From NCBI RefSeq assembly GCF_900143055.1, contig NZ_FRCW01000006.1:62001-126000 (forward strand): 64,000 nt of DNA, in the 5' to 3' direction. The notes under the pieces are model-generated. The model made no database searches. It was not told the origin of the DNA and was given only the letters and a program-made list of their open reading frames with translations. Numbering within the stretch: the stretch's first letter is position 1; the number at the start of each line of letters is the position of its first letter. Both the position numbers and the translations under genes were made by a program. Below are positions 35,550 to 44,177 of this stretch, one piece after another. Origin of the DNA: Fibrobacter sp. UWR3 (GTDB lineage: Bacteria > Fibrobacterota > Fibrobacteria > Fibrobacterales > Fibrobacteraceae).

Positions 35550-36365
35550 TTACTTGAGCACGGCGAACTTGCCAGACACGCCGAAGGACTGTTCGATGCT
35601 CACCATATATCTACCACTCGGGAGGTTATCCCCATTCCAAGACACGGAGTTGAAGCCAGCCGGAGCGTTATCCACGCGCACGGATGCGACTTCTTCGCCG
35701 TTCGGGCCAGAAACCTTCACGACAGTCGTACCTTCGGTCTTGAGCGTAAACGCGATGGTGTTGCGGTTAAAGGACTTGAGCGAAGCGCCGTTGGACTTCG
35801 CCTTCTTGTTGGGCGCAGCCTTCGGGCCAAATTCATCTTCCTTCTGCACGAACACGCCGTTCAGGTGCTTTGCAGAAACGCCCTTCGCATCGCCCGCCAC
35901 CACGGTACCGCGGCTGAGGACGGCAAGCAACTTCTTGTTGGCTTCGGTACCGCTTGCAAACGTCTCGAGTTCGGCGCCGTTGAATTCCTTCTTGTCGCCG
36001 TACCAGGCGCTCACGGATTCCTCGTCAAAATCCTTCACGAGCATGGAAGCACGACGCACCACCACGGAAGCCGTATCGCCGTTGCTCACGTAAGTGAGTT
36101 CGACCGGTTTGTTCACCTGGCCGCGAATCTGGCCCTTGGAGAACTCGATGTTCTGGCCCTTCAGGGAAACGCCATCGACAGCGACAATCACGTCACCGGT
36201 AGCAATCTTGGTATCGGCAGCAGGGCCACCGGGAATCACTTCGGCAACGTAGACGCCAGCCGGGACCTGGTAGATGGTAACGCCAATACCGCCGAAATCT
36301 TCGTCGGCCATGACAGGGGCTGCGGCAAGGGCAGCCATCAGGGAAAACTTAGCAAGCTTGTTCAT
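35550..36365 (-). CDS. Secreted PDZ-domain protein with FlgD-like C-terminal domain
   Basis: The 271-residue protein has a signal peptide (to about 21) and a PDZ domain at about 24-105 (GGIGVTIYQVPAGVYVAEVI, GDVIVAVDGVSLKG). The last 80 residues form an Ig-like tail (VKVSGPNGEEVASV, WNGDNLPSGRYMVSIEQ) as in FlgD and in sorting tails of Bacteroidetes-type secreted proteins. There is no protease domain, so I infer a binding or scaffold role outside the inner membrane. It lies downstream of the pectin-enzyme genes on the same strand with its own terminator. Confidence 0.75.
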   Translation of the reverse strand: MNKLAKFSLMAALAAAPVMADEDFGGIGVTIYQVPAGVYVAEVIPGGPAADTKIATGDVIVAVDGVSLKGQNIEFSKGQIRGQVNKPVELTYVSNGDTASVVVRRASMLVKDFDEESVSAWYGDKKEFNGAELETFASGTEANKKLLAVLSRGTVVAGDAKGVSAKHLNGVFVQKEDEFGPKAAPNKKAKSNGASLKSFNRNTIAFTLKTEGTTVVKVSGPNGEEVASVRVDNAPAGFNSVSWNGDNLPSGRYMVSIEQSFGVSGKFAVLK

Positions 36366-36466
36366 AAGATCTCCTTACAATTTATCCATCTTAAATATAC
36401 AATAAATAATCGTACCGGCAACAGAAAATGTCAAATATTTGCCCCAGAGCGGGCTTTTTTACACAA

Positions 36467-37801
36467 CTACTTCGCAAGACCAAAGCGAAGCGGGCGCTCG
36501 CCCTTCACGCGGAGCACGTACACACCACGTTCAAGGGTTTCAAAGCCGACAACCTCACCCTGCGACACGCGACCGTTCATGACAGTACGGCCACGCAGGT
36601 CCATAACGGCATACGGCAGGTTCGAGCCCGACGCAACGGTAAAGTTCATGTTGCCCTCGCCCATGCGCACCTGCGACGGGCGGGCCGTAGCAACAGCAAG
36701 AACCTTCGTAGAGGCAGGCTTCTGGGTCAGGCCGTAAAGGAATGCGAAAACCTTCTCGCGTACCTTCACGCCGTAGCCGTCCTCGTCATAGAACTCATGC
36801 GGCATGTCGTCGACAAAATACGTCTCGTGTTCCACGTCCTTCGCCTTGAGCACGGAATCCACAACAAAACTACCATAAAGCGTGGGCGTATTGATGCTTA
36901 TGGAATTGATTCCCGCAAGCTTGAGCATCATCATGTTCACGCCCAGCGTATTCGCGAGATTCCCGAGGGGCCGGCCCGTCTTGAACAGCACGGTGCTGTC
37001 GGCAGTCCCATGCACTAGGAGCACCGGAGATGCAGTTTCTCCGATAATGGAGGGGTCGTGAACGCCACCCCACAAGGCAACAGCCGCATTCGCCTGCGGA
37101 TTTTCACCCTGCACGCCGTAAATGTCTAGTTCGCCCAGGTCCGGAGCGTCGTGTGCAACGGCAGGAACCTCGGAAGGCTTGTCCATGTAGATGTTCTCGA
37201 GGGCAAGAATCGCTCCCGCGCTGTTGCCCAGCAGGTAAATGCGGTCCTTGTCAATCCCCAGATCAGAAGCCTTGGAACGCACGTAGCGGACAGCTGCACG
37301 CACGTCCTGGATTCCACGATAAACGGTACGCGAGAAGTTCAGACTATCGATGGTGAGCACCTTTTCTTCGAGCGTAGCCGTAATGCCCAGGCGGTACTGC
37401 ACCGCAATGGCGACAAACCCGCGGGCGGCAAGCGAATCGCAGTACGTCACCGACTGCTGTTCCATATCGTCCTTGGAACCGGCGGCAAACGCGCCCCCAT
37501 GCATCACGAGCACCGCGGCGCGCTTCTTTTCGGTATCGCCCTTGGGGGTATAGATATCCATGTGCAGGTCGATAGGCGCCATGTCCGTCTCACTTTCGTA
37601 CAGGTAAACAGTGCGCCCCTGCCCCATAAGCTGCGTCATCATCGTAGAAAGCGGGCTGAGCAGACTCAGGTGGTTCACGTCCGTCGCATAAACGACATCG
37701 TTTTCCACCTCAACATCGAACATGCGGTCCTTGTAACGTTCCGCACCATACGAAGCTGAAACAGCAAGCCCCAGGGCCAGAATAGCGGATAGAACTTTCA
37801 T
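36467..37801 (-). CDS. Secreted alpha/beta-hydrolase esterase with C-terminal sorting-like domain
   Basis: This 444-residue exported protein (signal peptide to about 19) has an alpha/beta-hydrolase domain: oxyanion motif HGGAF (about 100), nucleophile elbow GNSAG (about 193), and a probable catalytic Asp/His in VLLVHGTADST and DDMPHEFYD. The fold and motif order fit BD-FAE/CE10-like carbohydrate esterases. The last 80 residues (LPYAVMDLRGRTVMNGRV, LERGVYVLRVKG) resemble the sorting-like tails on neighbouring enzymes. It probably removes acetyl or feruloyl groups from plant polysaccharide. AAGGA lies 6 nt before the ATG. Confidence 0.8.
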   Translation of the reverse strand: MKVLSAILALGLAVSASYGAERYKDRMFDVEVENDVVYATDVNHLSLLSPLSTMMTQLMGQGRTVYLYESETDMAPIDLHMDIYTPKGDTEKKRAAVLVMHGGAFAAGSKDDMEQQSVTYCDSLAARGFVAIAVQYRLGITATLEEKVLTIDSLNFSRTVYRGIQDVRAAVRYVRSKASDLGIDKDRIYLLGNSAGAILALENIYMDKPSEVPAVAHDAPDLGELDIYGVQGENPQANAAVALWGGVHDPSIIGETASPVLLVHGTADSTVLFKTGRPLGNLANTLGVNMMMLKLAGINSISINTPTLYGSFVVDSVLKAKDVEHETYFVDDMPHEFYDEDGYGVKVREKVFAFLYGLTQKPASTKVLAVATARPSQVRMGEGNMNFTVASGSNLPYAVMDLRGRTVMNGRVSQGEVVGFETLERGVYVLRVKGERPLRFGLAK

Positions 37802-37843
37802 GGAATATCCTTATTAAAGCGTTCTACCCGCAATAATAATAAA

Positions 37844-39532
37844 TTATTGGGCGCCGCTATCGGTCCGGATAATCCATGCATTATCCGCATCGGCGAAATC
37901 GACGCTGTACTCGTAATCGGGCTTGTAGCCGAGAGCATCGCCATCAACGGACTTGCCGCCTGCCGTGAACAGGTTATCCTTCATCGCGACAAAGCCGACC
38001 GTCGAATCTACCGGAGAGCCGTCCTCGTTATACCAGCGGTAAAGCGTCACGGCCATCTCGTTATTGAAAACGTTGGATTCGACAAGGCAGCGTGCAGAAT
38101 CAGAACAGACCACACCAGACAACTCGACACCATCGAAGAAGTTGCTGTAGGCATGGAGCACACCGCCATGCGAGAGAACGCCATCCCTGCTCAGGCCCGC
38201 AAAGTAGCTGTGATGCACTGTCAGGCTCTGCGCGGTATCCTTGATGATATCGCCCGAAAGCCCGAAGAGCACTCCCGTCTGCGCATTTTCGAAGCGCGAC
38301 CAGGATATGGTAACGTTGTGCGAGCCGCGCTTCACGTCGAGTTCCACCAGCGGGTATTCCTCGAAGGTGCAGTGGTCCACCCATACGTGATGCGAACGGT
38401 TGTGAATCGAGAGCGCCCTGCGCGAACTGGTATCGAGCACGGTTATCGCGGGAGCCGTAAACGTGATGTTTTCGAAAATCAGGTTGCTCGATGTTTCGGT
38501 AAGGATTCCCATGCCAGCAAAGCGCACGTCGCGCCCGCGGCCATCAAAGGTCTTGTCGTTCTTGAGGCGGAGCGGAGACTGCAAGTTATACGTACCGCTC
38601 TTCTCGAAAAGAATCCACGTGGGGCCTTCGCGATAGGCACAGTCACGGAGAGAACCCGGAGCGATTACGGCCGAAGTTTTCGCATTGCCCGCAGAATCCA
38701 CCTCCGTCGTGTCCTCGACAATCAGGTAGTCTTCCGTCGTGGTGACGATGCAGATTTCGCCTTCCACCCTAGAGATGTTGCCCAGGGTATCGGTAATACC
38801 CGCAGCACCCAGAGTACCGACAGCATAGCCCTCCATCTGGGCTAGCAGCGCATCGTGTTCGCTCCAGTCCTTCTCGGGATACTTGCTCGCTACCGGTTCA
38901 CGATTCTTGAACACCTTTATTTCGGATTCGGGATCCGTGCAATCTACATACAAAGTATCGCCCGGCACGAAACTGAGCGTAGCCGAATTCTTTTCGGCAG
39001 CATCGGTCACATGCACATCGAATGCCCCCACCGGGAGCGAGTCGATCACGAAATGCCCGGTACTATCGGGAACCACGTAGCGGTCAAGCCCCATCACGCG
39101 AATCACGGGAGATTCTTCCCCGAGGAAAACGTACCCCTCGATTGTCGAAAGTTCACCCAGCTTGACGGTTTCCGACCTTGCCGCGTTCGTATCGAGAGTG
39201 AGGTTAAGGACCGCACCCGAGGCCCTGGAATCGCGCACGTTGCGGACTTCCAGCGCGTACTTCCCCGGTTCGGCCACAATTTCCACGAAACCGGCTTCGT
39301 CCGATTCCACCCATGCCGCACCAGAGGCGCCATCGCTCAGGTAATCGTTCGGGAGCATGCGCACGCGCGAATGGCCCGCGGGCGAACCGTCGGCAAGTTG
39401 CACCTGCAGGGCGATTGTCGATTCCGCCTCGGTACCGCCGGCAACCTTGCCGTCGTTGCTGCACGCCGTAAAGGCGAGCAGCGCAGCCGCCGCAACGGGC
39501 ATGCTCCATTTCATTCCACACACCTTACTCAT
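37844..39532 (-). CDS. PL1-type pectate lyase-like lipoprotein
   Basis: The 562-residue protein has a lipoprotein signal (FTAC, Cys about 24). Residues about 40-210 hold two beta-sandwich repeats of the carboxypeptidase-regulatory type (STIALQVQLADGSPAGHSRV, GYVFLGEESPVIRV). Residues about 225-560 look like a PL1 right-handed beta-helix: EGYAVGTLGAAG, then IVTTTEDYLIV, FDGRGRDVRF, and HHVWVDHCTFEEYPLVELDVKRG, the region of the calcium-binding Asp in PL1 lyases. It should cut polygalacturonan at the cell surface. Its ATG overlaps the stop of the TIGR02147 regulator gene (ATGA), and GGAGG lies at normal distance. Confidence 0.78.
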   Translation of the reverse strand: MSKVCGMKWSMPVAAAALLAFTACSNDGKVAGGTEAESTIALQVQLADGSPAGHSRVRMLPNDYLSDGASGAAWVESDEAGFVEIVAEPGKYALEVRNVRDSRASGAVLNLTLDTNAARSETVKLGELSTIEGYVFLGEESPVIRVMGLDRYVVPDSTGHFVIDSLPVGAFDVHVTDAAEKNSATLSFVPGDTLYVDCTDPESEIKVFKNREPVASKYPEKDWSEHDALLAQMEGYAVGTLGAAGITDTLGNISRVEGEICIVTTTEDYLIVEDTTEVDSAGNAKTSAVIAPGSLRDCAYREGPTWILFEKSGTYNLQSPLRLKNDKTFDGRGRDVRFAGMGILTETSSNLIFENITFTAPAITVLDTSSRRALSIHNRSHHVWVDHCTFEEYPLVELDVKRGSHNVTISWSRFENAQTGVLFGLSGDIIKDTAQSLTVHHSYFAGLSRDGVLSHGGVLHAYSNFFDGVELSGVVCSDSARCLVESNVFNNEMAVTLYRWYNEDGSPVDSTVGFVAMKDNLFTAGGKSVDGDALGYKPDYEYSVDFADADNAWIIRTDSGAQ

Positions 39533-40446
39533 TGTTCACCCTCCCCAGATTTTTCCGCAGAAGGCTCCACACCCTCGTTCATCTCGAGCCCGCGTATGCG
39601 GCGCTTGCGCCCTCGGCGCTGCGGCGGCGGATACGGGTCCGAAAGCGGGAACAGCTGCATCCCCAACTGGAACACGCGATTGGGCTTTTCGCACTGCGCC
39701 ACCTTCGCAAGGATTTCCCTGCGGAAGCGGCGAACCATCTCGACCAATTCCTTGTAGGTATCCTCGTTGCACGCAAAGGCGAGCGTCGAAAGGTTGCGTT
39801 CACCGCGGTCAAAGCGGTCCATCGCATCTTGCGCCACATTCAGGTTCTGCTGGATATACGAATTCACCGCCGTGCTGTACGATTCCGAGCCGCTCGAAAT
39901 CAGGCCCTGCGTCTGCTCGTAAAAACCCGTCTCGGGATTCTTCTTGATCATCGAGAGGCGTTCGAGAAGCGCAATGGAGGAACGCACCTGCGAACCCGTA
40001 ATCGGCGGGCGCACCATGAGCCCGAGGGCAGCATCGTCGCCCACATACGGGTAGAAAGTCACAAGTTCGCGGACTACCGCATGGTACCAGTGGTCAAAGT
40101 ATTCGAACTGGTCTTTCGCCACGTTCTCGACCTTGCATTCCTTCGTGGCGACAAGCTTTTCAAGATACTGCCTGCTTTCAGTGTGGGTCTTCGCCTGGTT
40201 GAAGGCGACCATGTCGGCAAAATAAGCCTTTTCGCGTTCGTCGTTACAAAAGATATCGGCAAAAACAGAAACAAGCCGGGCAGTCAGGTTGCGCTTGCCC
40301 TGCAAAATCTTGTTGAACATCGACGCGTCAAAACCGGCGCGCTCTGCAATATAGCGATGGCTAAAGCGCCAATCACCCGCATGGCGTTCCTCGTAAGCGT
40401 CGCGCAAAAATTCGCGATAGTTCAGATACTCAAAAAGATTAATCAT
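39529..40446 (-). CDS. TIGR02147 family protein (Fibrobacter paralogous regulator-like family)
   Basis: The 305-residue protein begins INLFEYLNYREFLRDAYEERH and has an HTH-like segment (RYIAERAGFDASMFNKILQGKRNLTARLV), the pattern of the TIGR02147 family that is expanded in Fibrobacter. The middle (YFDHWYHAVVRELVTFYPY) is also typical. It probably binds DNA and controls the neighbouring lipoprotein gene; overlap by 4 bp with the pectate-lyase lipoprotein supports a paired role. The C-terminus is basic (QRRGRKRR) and then acidic. A TATATT box lies 9 nt before the ATG. Confidence 0.85.
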   Translation of the reverse strand: MINLFEYLNYREFLRDAYEERHAGDWRFSHRYIAERAGFDASMFNKILQGKRNLTARLVSVFADIFCNDEREKAYFADMVAFNQAKTHTESRQYLEKLVATKECKVENVAKDQFEYFDHWYHAVVRELVTFYPYVGDDAALGLMVRPPITGSQVRSSIALLERLSMIKKNPETGFYEQTQGLISSGSESYSTAVNSYIQQNLNVAQDAMDRFDRGERNLSTLAFACNEDTYKELVEMVRRFRREILAKVAQCEKPNRVFQLGMQLFPLSDPYPPPQRRGRKRRIRGLEMNEGVEPSAEKSGEGEQ

Positions 40447-40455
40447 TTCACCCTA

Positions 40456-40461
40456 AATATA
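40456..40461 (-). promoter_or_regulatory. -10 box of the TIGR02147-pectate lyase pair
   Basis: TATATT on the minus strand, 9 nt (TAGGGTGAA) before the ATG at 40446. Upstream on the minus strand are GTGGACTTTTT and TTGACTTTTTT; the GACTTTT core also occurs at the PL11 promoter. Confidence 0.45.
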
Positions 40462-40548
40462 ACAAAAAGTCCACACTTCGCAGCATAAAAAAGTCAACAA
40501 CCAATAATGGTGTGAGCAGGCGCAAAGATTGCACCGGCCCACCCAATA

Positions 40549-42297
40549 TCAGCGTTCGAAGTATCGCCCCTTCGGGAGTTTGGAACGCGAGTTCGTGCCG
40601 GGAACTATGCGTCCGAGAGCGTTGAAGCGACGGCCATCGCGAACCGCAGGAACATCCGTCGGACGTTTCACAATCGCATCCGTTCCACTCGAAGACGATT
40701 CTACATCGCCCTTCACCTTCGCAGGGCTGCATCCGGTGCGGTACACGCCCTTGATGTCGAAGGCAATCATGTCGATATTCGGTCCGCCATCTGCCGAGGC
40801 AGAGGCAAGTTTCACCTTAAAGTCAAGTGCATCCACCCAAACGTCCTCAACATAGGCGGTATCCCACTTGTCCCAGCTTCCGGTCGACTTGAACGTCACG
40901 TCGTACTCACCGTTATCGACAGTCACCTTCATGTCTCGATCAGAATTACCTACGAACGAGTAGCGAATCATTACGCGGGCGTTCGATGCAGACTGGTCCG
41001 AGGTCACATTGTAAGTAGCCGTGCTGTAGGCCGAATTGTCAAAGTTGAAGAAGCCCAGGCCCGTATAGCCTTCGTGGTTCGCCTCGGTCCAGCCATCACC
41101 CACTTCGGGGTTAGCCATGTCAATCGGAGAAGGCCAGGCTTCGTCGGCAACACCGTCAAAACAAATTTTCGGGTCAAACGAACTCGACGATTCAGGCCCA
41201 GCGGAGCTGGAAGAGGTCGGGCTATCGAGAGAATTTTCTTCGCCGTGCGAAGTCGGCTGGCAGGCGGGCCCTCCGTCAAAGACAGCCGTATAGGTCGCAG
41301 CGCGGTAGAGGGTCTTTTTGCCATAATAGTTCGAATCGGCAGAAAGCTTATTGCAGTCGTCATCGTACCAGCCAACGAACTTCTTGCCAAAGCTACCGGG
41401 GCTCACATGCAAAGTAAGCGGAGCGCCGCCAGGGAGTTGCTGGTTATGCGTAATGAGACCCTTGCTGTTCGAAATATTCGCCTTGACCGTAAATGCGTAG
41501 CGCGGCTTGAGGGCAGACACGAGCTGCGTCAGGTTCGCCTTGTTGTCGGCAGAGATGTACGATTCATTTTTCAGGGCGCTTTCAAGTTCCTCGGCAATCC
41601 ACTGGCAGTGAGCAATGGAGCCCGATTCCTGGAAGTGCGTCGTTCCATCGTTAGTGACACCATCCGGGTAATTCGGGTATTCTCCCTTCAAGAACATCTT
41701 GAACTGGTAGCGGGAAACATACGCCGGGTCCCAGCTCTTGCTGTAGGCGTTGTAGGATTTGGCATTCAGGTTCACATAGACAGCGCCGTTTTTCTTGGCG
41801 AGTTCTTCCATCTTGCCAACAACGTTGTATTCAGTAAAGATATTGCGGCCATTCGCCCCCATGTTCATGTTCATCGGGGTCACATATACCAGGGTAACGC
41901 CCGCACCTTTAGCCACATCGGCATACTGCTGTAGCCAGTAGCCAAGCGAATCAAAGGGGACCTCGCGAGCTTTGCTTCCAAAATAGCGGTCATTATGCCC
42001 GAACTGGACCATCATGATATCGCCCTTCTGGAGATTCTTCTTGACCTCGTCCAGGCGGCCTTCCTGCACGAACGTCTTGGAACTGCGACCGCCGATAGCG
42101 TAGTTCACCACCTGAACGCGGGAACCGTCAAAGAAACTCCCCAGGATCTGCCCCCAGCCCGTTTGCGGGTAGGCGCTATCCTTGTAGTTACAGACCGTAG
42201 AGTCGCCAATCACGTGAACCTTGAAACTCGTAGAATCGCTCACGGCGACACCCGCAAACACGGCAGCGGCGATGAGAAGTTTGAACACTCCCTTCAT
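40549..42297 (-). CDS. CE12 rhamnogalacturonan acetylesterase with CBM35-like domain
   Basis: The 582-residue secreted protein has an SGNH esterase domain (about 24-240): VHVIGDSTVCNY, NYAIGGRSSKTF, VQFGHNDRYFG, and a late DGTTHF carrying the Asp/His pair. This is CE12, which deacetylates rhamnogalacturonan I. An InlB-repeat-like stretch (about 260-340; GKKFVGWYDDD) and a Ser-rich linker lead to a CBM6/35-like module (about 385-525; GFFNFDNSAYSTATYN, WDKWDTAYV). A basic tail follows. It lies 2 nt after the next CE12 gene, so the two are cotranscribed. Confidence 0.85.
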   Translation of the reverse strand: MKGVFKLLIAAAVFAGVAVSDSTSFKVHVIGDSTVCNYKDSAYPQTGWGQILGSFFDGSRVQVVNYAIGGRSSKTFVQEGRLDEVKKNLQKGDIMMVQFGHNDRYFGSKAREVPFDSLGYWLQQYADVAKGAGVTLVYVTPMNMNMGANGRNIFTEYNVVGKMEELAKKNGAVYVNLNAKSYNAYSKSWDPAYVSRYQFKMFLKGEYPNYPDGVTNDGTTHFQESGSIAHCQWIAEELESALKNESYISADNKANLTQLVSALKPRYAFTVKANISNSKGLITHNQQLPGGAPLTLHVSPGSFGKKFVGWYDDDCNKLSADSNYYGKKTLYRAATYTAVFDGGPACQPTSHGEENSLDSPTSSSSAGPESSSSFDPKICFDGVADEAWPSPIDMANPEVGDGWTEANHEGYTGLGFFNFDNSAYSTATYNVTSDQSASNARVMIRYSFVGNSDRDMKVTVDNGEYDVTFKSTGSWDKWDTAYVEDVWVDALDFKVKLASASADGGPNIDMIAFDIKGVYRTGCSPAKVKGDVESSSSGTDAIVKRPTDVPAVRDGRRFNALGRIVPGTNSRSKLPKGRYFER

Positions 42298-42299
42298 AT

Positions 42300-44177
42300 C
42301 TACCTCATCTTGACCCAGTTTGCGTTGAACTTTTCACTACCCGAGCGGACAACGACGCGGTAAAGACCCGCCGTGCGCACAGTTTCGGACAAGTCCACTT
42401 CACCCGCAGATGCGGCCTTGCGAACAACCAGGCGACCACGCATGTCGAACACGCTCACGTCGGCATCACGCACCAGAGAGAGCACGCTGCCACGGAGTTG
42501 TACTCCCGCATTTGCGGCCACGCCGCGCAGAACTGTCGTCGACGTATCAGTCGTATCCTTAGTCGAATCCTGAACTTCGGGGCAGCCCTCGCTCACGCGG
42601 CAAACGCCTGCAAGGCTGAACCCGAAGGCATCTATGTTCGGAGCTCCGTCACTCGTAAGCGACATAATCTTGAGTTCCGTTTCGCCCTGCGGGGCATCCA
42701 TCACCACGTAGGCCGTATCCCACTTGTCCCAGGCTCCCGTAGGCGGCGCACTCACAAGATAGTCGTGATCCAGGTAAGCGTTGAACATGCGGTCCGTAGT
42801 TCCGCCATTGGCGTAGCGCACGGCAAGCGTCACGTAGCCCGCCGCCGGGAACTTGACCTTGTAAGAAGCGAAAGACGTCTGCGAGTTTTCGAGATTGAAG
42901 AAGCCATCGCCCATAAAGCCGGTCCAGTTGTTTTCCTTGTAGCCGACGCCCGTATCGGGACTATAGGCATCGAAGAACTTCTTGATGTTCTTGTCGACCT
43001 CGACATCAATCTGCTCGGTACCTTCAATCGGAGTAAACGGAACGAACGTCACATCGGCAAGGCTCTTCGGAGTCGTCGTCGGGAACGCCGTCAAAGCCTT
43101 GCCGTCACCGGTATACTTCTGCGCCGTACCGCCCTCATAAACCGCAGTATATTGCGTTGCGGCAGAGCCCATCACGAACGTATGGATGTAGGGAGACTTC
43201 ACATTGGAGCGGCTCGGGGCACCCACCTTGTTGCCGTTACCGTCGTACCAGCCGAGGAATTTCTTGCCGCTCTTCGGCATGGTCTTGAGCATCACGGTCA
43301 TTCCCTGCGGGTAATACGCGCCGAGGGACGTCGCATCGGCAGCACCTTCGGGGCTCACCTTGACATCCACCTGGTACATGGGAGCCATGTAGTCCCCGAG
43401 CTTTTTCACAATCGGGTCCGCATGCGCACGCATCTGTTCGGTAATGATACGCCCGAATGCGTTCGCACCGTTCATCTGCAAGTGCACCTGGTCCGTCTGG
43501 TCACTGCCAAGATTGCTGTATTCCGCGCTCGTCGCATAGTTGAAGATGAACTGAGCCGCATACTGCTCGCCCACCGAAATCATGTAGTTCGCGACCATCT
43601 CGCTCATGTCGATAAACGGCACGTTGAGTTCTTCGGCGAGGCTCTTGTTGAGCGCCGGATAACCGCGGTAGCTGTTATGAATCTGCGTCGGGGAATCGTA
43701 ATACAGGCGGCGAATCGGGCTCATGATAATCGGGTATGCACCCTTCGCGCGGACATCGCTCACCATCTTCTTCATGTTGGAAGCGAAGAAATCCTCGGTA
43801 CTGTAGCTCACGTCATTGATTCCGAACTGGATTACGACGTAATCGCCCGCTTGCAACTTTTCGGCAATGCAGTTACCGGCAGAACAGCCCTTCTTGAAGA
43901 ACATGTCGTAATAACCGACAGCGGTATTACCCTTCTTGTCCTTGCCGCCACCGCCAAGAGACATGCCGCCCTGGCCACGGTTCACTACCGCCGCCTTGGT
44001 CGGGTCGAACCAGTAATGGAAATCCTGACCCTGACCCTGCTTGGGATAATAGCCCTCGTTCCAGTCCTGCATGGTGGAGTCGCCACACATGTAGATGGTC
44101 ACCTTCGCAAGCGCCACGGGAGCGGCAAGCATCGAGGCGATTACGGCACCCTGCCAGATTTTAGAGAAAGCGCCCAT
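42300..44177 (-). CDS. CE12-like acetylesterase with CBM35-like domain and sorting-like tail
   Basis: The 625-residue secreted protein has a second SGNH/CE12 domain (about 25-265): IYMCGDSTMQDW, NRGQGGMSLGG, VIQFGINDVSY and DQVHLQMNGANAFG with the catalytic His. Residues about 270-350 are an InlB-repeat-like module (SGKKFLGWYDGNGNK). A CBM6/35-like module (about 400-535; GDGFFNLENSQTSFASYK, WDKWDTAYV) closely resembles that of the neighbouring CE12 enzyme. The C-terminal 75 residues form the sorting-like Ig tail (VSVFDMRGRLVVRK). It overlaps the end of the PL11 gene by one base (TAATG). Confidence 0.83.
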   Translation of the reverse strand: MGAFSKIWQGAVIASMLAAPVALAKVTIYMCGDSTMQDWNEGYYPKQGQGQDFHYWFDPTKAAVVNRGQGGMSLGGGGKDKKGNTAVGYYDMFFKKGCSAGNCIAEKLQAGDYVVIQFGINDVSYSTEDFFASNMKKMVSDVRAKGAYPIIMSPIRRLYYDSPTQIHNSYRGYPALNKSLAEELNVPFIDMSEMVANYMISVGEQYAAQFIFNYATSAEYSNLGSDQTDQVHLQMNGANAFGRIITEQMRAHADPIVKKLGDYMAPMYQVDVKVSPEGAADATSLGAYYPQGMTVMLKTMPKSGKKFLGWYDGNGNKVGAPSRSNVKSPYIHTFVMGSAATQYTAVYEGGTAQKYTGDGKALTAFPTTTPKSLADVTFVPFTPIEGTEQIDVEVDKNIKKFFDAYSPDTGVGYKENNWTGFMGDGFFNLENSQTSFASYKVKFPAAGYVTLAVRYANGGTTDRMFNAYLDHDYLVSAPPTGAWDKWDTAYVVMDAPQGETELKIMSLTSDGAPNIDAFGFSLAGVCRVSEGCPEVQDSTKDTTDTSTTVLRGVAANAGVQLRGSVLSLVRDADVSVFDMRGRLVVRKAASAGEVDLSETVRTAGLYRVVVRSGSEKFNANWVKMR

